Positions 35,477 to 46,095 of a stretch of DNA of 64,000 nt are shown here, piece after piece (the first letter of the stretch is position 1; each line of letters opens with the position of its first letter). Under the pieces are notes generated by a model, which was not told the origin of the DNA, ran no database searches, and worked only from the letters and a program-made list of their open reading frames with translations. The stretch spans positions 1,851,079 through 1,915,078 of the forward strand of contig NZ_DS990556.1 in the NCBI RefSeq assembly GCF_000155635.1. Direction: 5' to 3'. Source of the stretch: Cyanobium sp. PCC 7001. Its GTDB lineage: Bacteria > Cyanobacteriota > Cyanobacteriia > PCC-6307 > Cyanobiaceae. The position numbers were made by a program, and so were the translations under genes.

Positions 35477-36343
35477 ATGGCTCCCTCCCCAGGCTGGCCC
35501 ACCGAAGGCTGGATCGACGAGATCCACGACGGCGTTCGCTATGGCCTGGCCGGCCGGGTGATCGCCGAAACCGACTCGCCGTTCCAGAAGGTCACCATCA
35601 TCGAGAGCGAGCGCTATGGCAAGGGCCTGCTGCTCGACGGCTGCTGGATGACAGCGGAGCGCCAGGAGCGCCACTACCACGAGGCCCTGGTGCATCCGGC
35701 CCTCTGCGGCGCCGACCGCATCGAGCGGGTGCTGGTGATCGGCGGCGGCGACGGCGGCACCGCCCGTGAGTGCCTGCGCCACGCCGGCGTGCGGCATCTG
35801 GACATGGTGGAGATCGACGGGCAGGTGGTGGCCTGGAGCCAGAAGCACCTGCCCGCCATCGGGGGCGGGTGCTGGGGGGATCCCCGCTTCCATCTCACCG
35901 TGGGCAACGGCATCGCCTGGGCCGCCGACGCCGCGGCGGCCAGCTACGACGTGGTGATCGTGGACGGCTCGGATCCGGCCGGACCCGCCGAAGGTCTGTT
36001 CAACCGCGCCTTCTTCGAGCACTGCCGCCGCATCCTGCGGCCAGGCGGAGTCTTCGCCACCCAGAGCGAATCGCCGGAGGCCTTCCGCGAGGTGCACCTG
36101 GCCATGGTGCGCCTGCTGCGGGAGGTGTTCGGCCACGCCGATCCGCTGTACGGCTGGGTGCCGATGTACCCGAGCGGCTGGTGGAGCTGGACCTTCGCCG
36201 CCACCGACGGCCGCCGGTATCTGCGGCCCGATCCCACCCGAGCCGGGGCCGTGGTGGAGGGCTGTGAGATCTGGAGCCCCCGCTGGCAGCGGGGCGCCTT
36301 CGAGGCGGTGCCGGTGGCGATCGAGCGGGCCCTCGCGGGCTGA
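35477..36343 (+). CDS. speE: Spermidine synthase
   Basis: This 288-aa aminopropyltransferase uses decarboxylated SAM. The N-terminal beta domain ([20 protein letters not shown], then [20 protein letters not shown]) precedes the Rossmann domain with [28 protein letters not shown] and [17 protein letters not shown], the catalytic Asp region. ATG 35477 fits the family. speB begins 11 bases after the stop, so the polyamine genes are co-transcribed. Confidence 0.96.
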   Translation: MAPSPGWPTEGWIDEIHDGVRYGLAGRVIAETDSPFQKVTIIESERYGKGLLLDGCWMTAERQERHYHEALVHPALCGADRIERVLVIGGGDGGTARECLRHAGVRHLDMVEIDGQVVAWSQKHLPAIGGGCWGDPRFHLTVGNGIAWAADAAAASYDVVIVDGSDPAGPAEGLFNRAFFEHCRRILRPGGVFATQSESPEAFREVHLAMVRLLREVFGHADPLYGWVPMYPSGWWSWTFAATDGRRYLRPDPTRAGAVVEGCEIWSPRWQRGAFEAVPVAIERALAG

Positions 36344-36354
36344 CACTGGCGGGT

Positions 36355-37221
36355 ATGCAGCACCCATCCCTCTTCGACACCGACGGCGCCATCTACATGG
36401 CCAGCCGCCGCGACCCCGCCGGCTGCCGCGTGGGCCTGTTCGGCGTGCCCTACGACGGCACCACCTCGTTCCGGCCGGGCACCCGCTTCGGGCCGGCGGC
36501 GATCCGTGAGGTGAGCAGCGGCCTGGAAACCTATTGCCCCCAGCTGGATCGGGATCTGGAGGATCTGGCCTTCGCCGATCTCGGCGCGGTGGACATCCCC
36601 TTCGGTGCCCCCGAGCCGGTGGTGGCCGCCGTGAAGCGGGCCACGCAAGCGGTGCTTGGCCTGGGGCTGAAGCCGCTCATGCTGGGGGGCGAGCACTCGA
36701 TCAGCTCCGGCGCCGTGGCCGCCGTGGCCGCCCGGCACCCGGACCTGGTGCTGGTGCAGCTGGATGCCCACGCCGACCTGCGCCACACGTGGCTCGGCGC
36801 CCACCACAGCCACGCCTGCGCCATGCGCCGCTGCCTGGAGGTGCTGCCCAGCCAGCGGTTGCTGCAGATCGCGATCCGCAGCGGCACCCGCGAGGAGTTC
36901 TCAGAGCTGCGCAGCAGTGGGCGCCTGGTGGCGATCGCCCGGATGGCCGAGGCACTGCGTCCCCTGCGGGGCCAGCCGCTCTATCTCACCGTGGACCTCG
37001 ACTGGTTCGACCCCGCCGTGATGGCCGGCACCGGCACGCCGGAACCGGGAGGCTTCCACTGGCACCACTTCGCGGCCCTGGTGGATGAGCTGCGCCACCA
37101 CGAACTGGTGGCGGCCGACGTGGTGGAACTGGCACCCCAGCTCGACCCCAGTGGCGTCAGCAGCGTGCTGGCCGCCAAGGTGGTGCGCAGCCTGCTGCTG
37201 TTGCTGGGGGGCACTCAGTAG
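36355..37221 (+). CDS. speB: Agmatinase (ureohydrolase family)
   Basis: This 288-aa Mn-dependent ureohydrolase should turn agmatine into putrescine and urea. Metal ligands are visible in LMLGGEHSISSG, VQLDAHADLRHTW and LYLTVDLDWFDPAVMAGTGT. It directly follows speE, so the pair supplies putrescine and then spermidine; the released urea links to the urease genes further right. A guanidinobutyrase-type substrate remains possible. The 3' end overlaps the convergent cNMP-domain gene by 7 bases. Confidence 0.93.
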   Translation: MQHPSLFDTDGAIYMASRRDPAGCRVGLFGVPYDGTTSFRPGTRFGPAAIREVSSGLETYCPQLDRDLEDLAFADLGAVDIPFGAPEPVVAAVKRATQAVLGLGLKPLMLGGEHSISSGAVAAVAARHPDLVLVQLDAHADLRHTWLGAHHSHACAMRRCLEVLPSQRLLQIAIRSGTREEFSELRSSGRLVAIARMAEALRPLRGQPLYLTVDLDWFDPAVMAGTGTPEPGGFHWHHFAALVDELRHHELVAADVVELAPQLDPSGVSSVLAAKVVRSLLLLLGGTQ

Positions 37222-37574
37222 CAGCAGGTGCCGCTGGTGCGCTGCTCCCGCAGCCGCTCATGCTGCTGGCCGATCAGCTGCACCGCCAGGGTGGGGTGGT
37301 TGTGGAGCAGGTTGAGGAAACGCAGGCGGTCCAGCCGCAGCACCTCCACGGGCGTGCGGGCCAGGGCATCGCTGCGGTGGATCCCATCGCCCCACACGAT
37401 GTCCTGATAGCTGAACATCTCCCCGGGGCGGTAGCAGAGCTTCTCCTGGGACGGTCCCAGCACTTCCACGATGCCGCGACGCAATCCATAGATCGAATCG
37501 GCCGGAGCACCGACGCTGAACACCCTGGCGCCGGTGGGCAGGATCACCACTTCGCAGTCCCCATGGGCCGCCAT
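37215..37574 (-). CDS. Stand-alone cyclic-nucleotide-binding domain protein
   Basis: This is 119 aa from ATG 37574 (136 aa from TTG 37625). It is a single Crp-like beta-barrel: VVILPTGARVFSVGAPADSI, YGLRRGIVEVLGPSQEKLCY, RPGEMFSYQDIVWGDGIHRS, then a short helix. There is no helix-turn-helix, and the protein ends in TSGTCCY with two adjacent Cys. It might be a sensor partner rather than a DNA binder. The arginine of the canonical cAMP pocket is not evident. Confidence 0.75.
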   Translation of the reverse strand: MAAHGDCEVVILPTGARVFSVGAPADSIYGLRRGIVEVLGPSQEKLCYRPGEMFSYQDIVWGDGIHRSDALARTPVEVLRLDRLRFLNLLHNHPTLAVQLIGQQHERLREQRTSGTCCY

Positions 37575-37725
37575 CAGATCGATCGGAGCGGTGGGGGCAG
37601 TGGAGCCGGCGGCCGAGCTGATCAACGGGTCACCTCCGGGGTGTCCGAACTGTCTTTCCCTGATACCACCTTGCCTGGAATCCGGAAAGTGTCAGCCGCA
37701 GCACGGTGGATCGGGGACGTGCCGA

Positions 37726-38040
37726 TCAGAACTGCGGCAGCAGAGCTTCGAGGGTGAGCTGGCGGCTGCCCCCACGGGGACCGCCGTCACCGCCAGGGCG
37801 CGACTGCAGGGGCAGGCGCGGCGCACCACCACCGCCACCGCCATGGGCCTCGGCAGGCATGCCTGGCTCCGGGCCGGGGCTCAGGGGCAGCCGCGGGGAC
37901 CGGGCCGTCCAGTGGTGGCACCACAATTCGGAGGAGAGCTCCGGATGGATCGCCAGGCGGCGGAGATGGCACCAGCCCGACTCACCTGCCTGGGGCATCG
38001 CACAGTGGCGGCAACTGCGGCAGCTGGGGCAGTATCCCAT
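37726..38040 (-). CDS. Cys/His-rich small protein, cyanobacterial
   Basis: This 104-aa protein begins MGYCPSCRSCRHCAMPQAGE with a C-x2-C-x2-C-x2-C array, then GWCHLRRLAIHPELSSELWC and HHWTARSPRLPL; the Cys/His pattern suggests zinc or iron-sulfur binding. The rest is Gly/Pro-rich with a short helical C terminus (RQLTLEALLPQF). I do not know a named family. ATG 38040, 151 bases divergent from gcvT. Confidence 0.68.
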   Translation of the reverse strand: MGYCPSCRSCRHCAMPQAGESGWCHLRRLAIHPELSSELWCHHWTARSPRLPLSPGPEPGMPAEAHGGGGGGAPRLPLQSRPGGDGGPRGGSRQLTLEALLPQF

Positions 38041-38090
38041 CCAGGCGCTCTCTGGGGCGCTCAAGCTAGGGAGCGGTGGTCGGTCTGTCT

Positions 38091-38190
38091 GGCGTGGAAA
38101 CCGAATCTCCGGATTGTCTTCGGAGGTCTGCAGAGGATCTGTGCAACCGCCGCAACGGCGGCCATAACCTCGGGAACCCGCTTCCACGCC
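38091..38190 (+). ncRNA. Structured leader upstream of gcvT, candidate cis-regulatory RNA
   Basis: GGCGTGGAA (38091-38099) pairs perfectly with TTCCACGCC (38182-38190) and encloses about 80 bases that fold into further hairpins: CTCCG/CGGAG, and CCGCCG-CAA-CGGCGG. The 3' arm ends one base before the gcvT TTG. The glycine-riboswitch core motifs are not seen. The arms could instead be protein-binding half-sites. Confidence 0.45.
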
Positions 38191-38191
38191 C

Positions 38192-39298
38192 TTGGATCTG
38201 CAGCGCACGCCCCTCCATGGGGCCATCCAGGCGGCAGGGGCCCGCCTCGTGCCCTTCGCCGGCTGGGAGATGCCCGTGCAGTTCGCGGGCCTGGTGGCCG
38301 AACACCAGGCGGTGCGCCAGCGCTGCGGCGTGTTCGACATCTCCCACATGGGGGTGCTCACCCTGCGCGGCGACGGCGCCAAGGACGCCCTCCAGGGCCT
38401 GGTGCCCACCGACCTGTTCAGGATCGGCCCGGGCGAGGCCTGCTACACGGTGCTGCTCAACGAGAAGGGCGGCATCCGCGACGATCTGATCGTCTATGAC
38501 CGCGGACGCCAGGCCGATGCCGGCGGTGGGGTGTGCGATGAGCTGGTGCTGGTGATCAACGCCGCCTGCGCCGACACGGACACCGCCTGGATCTGCGGCC
38601 AGCTCGAACCCCAGGGGATCGGCGTCAGCGACCGCAAGGGCGACGGCGTGCTGCTGGCGCTGCAGGGCCCCGAGGCCCAGAGCCGGCTGGAGGCCCTCAG
38701 CGGCACCAGCCTCGACGGCCTGCCGCGCTTTGGTCACCGGGAACTGAAGCTGGCCGGCTGCACCGCCTTCGTGGGACGCACGGGCTACACCGGCGAGGAC
38801 GGCTTCGAGCTGCTGCTGCCCCGCGAGGCCGGGGTCGCCCTCTGGCAGCAACTGGTTGGGGCGGGGGTCACCCCCTGCGGGCTCGGCGCCCGCGACACCC
38901 TGCGCCTGGAGGCCGCCATGCACCTCTACGGCCAGGAGATGGATGCCAACACCACCCCCCTGGAAGCGGGCCTGGGCTGGCTGGTGCACCTGGAGATGCC
39001 CAAGCCCTTCGTGGGGCGGGAGGTGCTGGAGCGGCAGAGCGCCGAGGGGGTGAGCCGCCGGCTGGTGGGCCTGATGCTTCAGGGCCGTGCCATCGCCCGC
39101 CACGGCTATCCGGTGCTGCACGGCGGCAGGGCCGTGGGGGAGGTGACCAGCGGCACCTGGTCGCCCACGCTGGGCGAAGCGATCGCCCTGGCCTACGTGC
39201 CCACGGAGGCCGCCCGGATCGGCACCGAGCTGGCCGTGGAGATCCGCGGCAAGGCCGAGCCGGCGGTGGTGGTGAAGCGGCCCTTCTACCGCCGCTAG
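38192..39298 (+). CDS. gcvT: Aminomethyltransferase (glycine cleavage T protein)
   Basis: This 368-aa folate-dependent T protein of the glycine cleavage system is needed in photorespiratory glycine breakdown. Family marks are FAGWEMPVQFAGLVAEHQAV, GVFDISHMGVLTLRG, GRTGYTGEDGFELLLP and the C-terminal VGLMLQGRAIARHGYPVLHG. It starts with TTG at 38192, since no ATG or GTG occurs earlier in frame near the family N terminus (LQRTPLHGAIQAAGARLVPF). The stop shares CTAG with the convergent small gene. Confidence 0.95.
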   Translation: MDLQRTPLHGAIQAAGARLVPFAGWEMPVQFAGLVAEHQAVRQRCGVFDISHMGVLTLRGDGAKDALQGLVPTDLFRIGPGEACYTVLLNEKGGIRDDLIVYDRGRQADAGGGVCDELVLVINAACADTDTAWICGQLEPQGIGVSDRKGDGVLLALQGPEAQSRLEALSGTSLDGLPRFGHRELKLAGCTAFVGRTGYTGEDGFELLLPREAGVALWQQLVGAGVTPCGLGARDTLRLEAAMHLYGQEMDANTTPLEAGLGWLVHLEMPKPFVGREVLERQSAEGVSRRLVGLMLQGRAIARHGYPVLHGGRAVGEVTSGTWSPTLGEAIALAYVPTEAARIGTELAVEIRGKAEPAVVVKRPFYRR

Positions 39299-39516
39299 CC
39301 CTCGGCCCCCAGCCGGTCCGCCAGCTGCGACCGCAGGGCCAGGATCCGCTCAGGGTGCCCCTGCACCTGCAGTTCACCGTTGGCTGGCCAGAAGTTGATC
39401 GTCTCGCCGGCCTCCAGCCTGTAGACCACGAACGCCCCCTCATCGCTCCAGTGGCCTGGACACTCCAGGGCCGCCACGTGGGCTTTCAACGCATCGAGAG
39501 TGCCGGAGAAATGCAT
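39295..39516 (-). CDS. Small conserved protein, unknown function
   Basis: This is 73 aa from ATG 39516 (earlier ATGs at 39531 and 39546). It reads [20 protein letters not shown], then a [20 protein letters not shown] motif. Small proteins with a similar N-W-W-P-x-x-G-x-x-x-x-Q-G pattern occur in many bacteria, but the function is unknown. It is convergent with gcvT and overlaps its stop codon (CTAG). Confidence 0.7.
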   Translation of the reverse strand: MHFSGTLDALKAHVAALECPGHWSDEGAFVVYRLEAGETINFWPANGELQVQGHPERILALRSQLADRLGAEG

Positions 39517-39635
39517 GGGGCGGCGAGGCATCGGGCCAACCTCCATGCTGGCCTCCCGACACCGCCACTCGCCAGCGCAGCCCGGACCAAGGCCAGCCGG
39601 GTGGGAAAATCGCCGATTGCTCTGGGAATCTCGGC

Positions 39636-41456
<1,821 letters not shown>

Positions 41457-41535
41457 TCGCTAAGGCTCAGCGGCCCGAACCGCGGACACCGAAAACCGAA
41501 GCAAAGCGGCCGAATCAGGCCCCTGCGTCGCCCCG

Positions 41536-42552
41536 ATGACAACGGTGGTGACAGTCCGGCTCCAGGTCTTGACCCACGCCCCACCCACCAAAGCTGCCGC
41601 CACCGGCCAGGCTGGTGCCTCCAGCGATCCGATCAGGCTCTACCTGCGGGAGATCGGGCGGGTGGATCTGCTGCGCCAGGAGGAGGAGATCCTGCTGGCG
41701 CGCCTGGTGCAGGAGCGGGAGGAACTGCTGCGGCAGCGGGGCGATGGCGAACTCACCGCCTGGGCCGGCCGCTGCGGTGTGCCGCCCGCGGACCTGCGCC
41801 AGGCCCTGCACCGGGGCCGCCGGGCCAAGGAACGGATGCTGCAGGCCAACCTGCGCCTGGTGGTGGCCGTGGCCAAGAAATACCAGCGCCGGGGACTCGA
41901 CCTGCTCGATCTGATCCAGGAGGGCACCCTGGGCCTGGAGCGGGCGGTGGAGCGCTATGACCCGCGCCGGGGCTTCCGCTTCAGCACCTACGCCTACTGG
42001 TGGATCCGGCAGGGCATCACCCGCGCCCTGGCCAGCCAGAGCCGCACCATCCGCCTGCCGGTGCATGTGACCGAAACCCTCAACCGCATCCGCACCTGTC
42101 AGGGCGAGCTCACCCGTGAGCACGGCCGCCAGCCCACCCTGGCGGAACTGGCCAGGGCCGTGGGGCTGGACGAAGCCCGCCTGCGCAGCACCCTCGCCCA
42201 CATTCCCCGGCCCGTGTCGCTGGAGGGAAGGGTGGGCGCCAACGCCGACACCCCACTGGTGGATCTGCTGGAGGACGACCACGCCACCCCGGAGCAGACC
42301 CTCACCCGCCAGCAGCTCCATGCCGATCTGGAGGCGCTGCTGGATGAGCTGAGCGCCCGCGAGGCCACCGTGATCCGGCAGCGCTTCGGGCTGGACGACG
42401 ACACCCCCCGCACCCTGGCCGAGATCGGTGAACAGCTGCAGTTGTCGCGGGAGCGGGTACGGCAGATCGAATCACGGGCGCTGCTGAAGCTGCGTCAGCC
42501 CCAGAACCGCTGCCGCGTGCGCGATTACCTCGACAGCCTGGATCGCCCCTGA
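41536..42552 (+). CDS. RpoD-like group-2 sigma factor
   Basis: This 338-aa sigma-70 protein has region 1.2 (DPIRLYLREIGRVDLLRQEE), region 2 with NLRLVVAVAKKYQRRGLDLL, DLIQEGTLGLERAVERYDPR and FSTYAYWWIRQGITRALASQ, region 3, and region 4 with TLAEIGEQLQLSRERVRQIE. It lacks the long N-terminal region of the housekeeping factor, so it is an alternative group-2 factor of the kind cyanobacteria use under light, nutrient or stress changes. Dps follows 51 bases on, suggesting a stress context. Confidence 0.94.
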   Translation: MTTVVTVRLQVLTHAPPTKAAATGQAGASSDPIRLYLREIGRVDLLRQEEEILLARLVQEREELLRQRGDGELTAWAGRCGVPPADLRQALHRGRRAKERMLQANLRLVVAVAKKYQRRGLDLLDLIQEGTLGLERAVERYDPRRGFRFSTYAYWWIRQGITRALASQSRTIRLPVHVTETLNRIRTCQGELTREHGRQPTLAELARAVGLDEARLRSTLAHIPRPVSLEGRVGANADTPLVDLLEDDHATPEQTLTRQQLHADLEALLDELSAREATVIRQRFGLDDDTPRTLAEIGEQLQLSRERVRQIESRALLKLRQPQNRCRVRDYLDSLDRP

Positions 42553-42603
42553 GCGCCACCCCACCCCGATGAGCTAAAACGGACTCAGTACGCCTTAGCA
42601 AGC

Positions 42604-43089
42604 ATGGCCATCTCCGCCCCCCCGATCGACATCGGCATCCCTGAGGCCCAGCGCCAGCAGATCGCCGAAGGCCTCGGCCGCGTGCTCGCCGACAGCACGG
42701 TGCTCTACGCCAAGACCCATGGCTTCCACTGGAACGTCACGGGCCCGATGTTCAACACGCTCCACCTGATGTTCATGGAGCAGTACACCGAGCTCTGGAC
42801 CGCCCTCGACGAGATCGCCGAGCGCATCCGTGCCCTCGGCTGCCCCGCCCCCTTCGGCGGCAGCACCTACAGCGGTCTCTCCTCCATCCCCGAAACCCAC
42901 GGCATCCCCGCCGCCATGGAGATGGTGCGCGAGCTGGTTCAGGGCCATGAGGCCGTGGCCCGCACCATCCGCGGCGTGATCGCGCTGGCCGAGGACGCCA
43001 ACGACCAGCCCACCGCCGACCTGCTCACTCAGCGCCTTCAGATCCACGAGAAGACCGCCTGGATGCTGCGCAGCCTCCTGGAGGACTGA
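42604..43089 (+). CDS. dps: Dps-family DNA-protecting ferritin-like protein
   Basis: This 161-aa four-helix bundle forms dodecamers that oxidise and store iron and shield DNA. Ferroxidase residues lie in KTHGFHWNVTGPMFNTLHLM (His) and ALDEIAERIRALG (Asp/Glu). The N-terminal tail is short and not Lys-rich, so direct DNA binding may be weak. Length is normal. It lies downstream of the sigma factor on the same strand. Confidence 0.94.
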   Translation: MAISAPPIDIGIPEAQRQQIAEGLGRVLADSTVLYAKTHGFHWNVTGPMFNTLHLMFMEQYTELWTALDEIAERIRALGCPAPFGGSTYSGLSSIPETHGIPAAMEMVRELVQGHEAVARTIRGVIALAEDANDQPTADLLTQRLQIHEKTAWMLRSLLED

Positions 43090-43160
43090 GCGCCCCCGGC
43101 ACCCTCCCCGACACCCTCCCCGGCATCCCCGGTACAGGGTGAACGGATCGCCCTCGGTAG

Positions 43161-44864
<1,704 letters not shown>

Positions 44865-44884
44865 GTCACCGCGGCGCTGCGGAG

Positions 44885-44918
44885 CCACCTGGGCTCTGGG
44901 CTGTCGCCCAGGAGGTGG
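44885..44918. terminator. Strong hairpin between convergent pyrG and hlyD
   Basis: CCACCT (44885-44890) pairs with AGGTGG (44913-44918), and inside it CTGGGC-TGTC-GCCCAG forms a second stem. The stack lies between two converging genes and probably ends both transcripts, although no T run follows. Confidence 0.6.
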
Positions 44919-44927
44919 TCCCCAGGG

Positions 44928-46094
44928 TCAGAGCCGCTTGAGCGAGTCGGTCTTGCTCTTGAACTCACCGAGAAGCAGCTGAAGGTAAGTCACCTTGCGC
45001 AGTTTGATGTTGGCCGTGAGCGACATGCCCACCTGCAGGGGAAGCTGCTGGCCTGACTTAAGTTTGAGCTGCTGGGAATTGAGCTGGATCGTGGCAGGAA
45101 AACGATAAGTGGGCTTCTGATCCTCAGGAGGCAGGGCATCAGAGCCGATGGACGACAACGTGCCCTCCACCACGCCGAAGTCCGTGGCCGGGAACGAGTC
45201 AATGCTGATATCCACGGGCTTGCCGACGCGCACAAAGCCGATGTCGCTGCTGTCGATCTCAACCTTGGCTTCCAAGGCACTGAACGGCACGATCTTCATC
45301 ACTGGCTCACTTCCCTGAGCCACAAAGCCGGTACCTGTGGGCTTGAGATCGAACACGATGCCATCAACAGGCGAACGAATATCCTGATACCGGATATTCA
45401 CCTTCAATTCCGTCAGCTTGCTGCGCAGGTCAGAGAGCTCGCTTTGAAGTTCAGCCACAGACTGTTCAAGGATGGCCTTCTGCCTGAAGCGGTCGACTTG
45501 GACCTTTTGAAGTTCGCCTTCGACTTCTCGCACCTGGTTTCTCTGCTGAAGATACTGGAGCTCTGGCACAGCACCCACCTCCTGAAGCGAAGCCAGCCGC
45601 TCGAGGATCTGCTTTTCGAGATTCAGATTTCTTGTCAGAACTTGTTGCTCGGTGTCATTCAGGCTGAGATACCGCCGAAGCTCCAACCTCTTGAGTGAGA
45701 GCTGCTCTTCCTTGGCCCGGATCGATTCACGAAGGCTGTTGCGCCTGTCAAGGGTGGTTTCATTGTCAAGGCGCAGAAGCACCTCTCCTTTCTTCACCTG
45801 CTGACCCTCCTTGACCAGCATGGTGTCCAGCACGCCGCCGACGGGCATCTGGACCGTTTGAACATCGCCAATCGGCTGCAGCTTGCCGGGGGCAATCACC
45901 ACCTCATCAGTCTTGGCCAGGGCAAGCCATGCCAAGGCAAAACCGGTCGTGCCGATCAGGGTCCAGGTGATGGTGCGCGCCAGGAACCTGGACTGCTGGA
46001 GAGCCATGGCCTCCTGGCCGGTCTGGACACGCCGCTCGATGGCGTTCTGGGCGGCCTTGACAATGGAGGAGGAGCGCTTGGAATTGGGCGTCAT
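44928..46094 (-). CDS. HlyD-family membrane fusion protein (type I secretion)
   Basis: This 388-aa adaptor links the ABC exporter to an outer-membrane channel. One N-terminal membrane helix (TWTLIGTTGFALAWLALAKT, about residues 38-57), then lipoyl/barrel strands (GKLQPIGDVQTVQMPVGGVL, KEGQQVKKGEVLLRLDNETT), long coiled-coil hairpins (about 105-245) and a C-terminal barrel (VVEGTLSSIGSDALPPEDQK). It lies one base downstream of the ABC gene. No TolC gene is in the window. The coding stretch is visibly more A+T-rich than surrounding genes. Confidence 0.92.
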   Translation of the reverse strand: MTPNSKRSSSIVKAAQNAIERRVQTGQEAMALQQSRFLARTITWTLIGTTGFALAWLALAKTDEVVIAPGKLQPIGDVQTVQMPVGGVLDTMLVKEGQQVKKGEVLLRLDNETTLDRRNSLRESIRAKEEQLSLKRLELRRYLSLNDTEQQVLTRNLNLEKQILERLASLQEVGAVPELQYLQQRNQVREVEGELQKVQVDRFRQKAILEQSVAELQSELSDLRSKLTELKVNIRYQDIRSPVDGIVFDLKPTGTGFVAQGSEPVMKIVPFSALEAKVEIDSSDIGFVRVGKPVDISIDSFPATDFGVVEGTLSSIGSDALPPEDQKPTYRFPATIQLNSQQLKLKSGQQLPLQVGMSLTANIKLRKVTYLQLLLGEFKSKTDSLKRL

Positions 46095-46095
46095 A

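Noticed and set aside
38041-38191. Glycine riboswitch upstream of gcvT
   Set aside because: Conserved glycine-aptamer cores are not present although a foldable element is.
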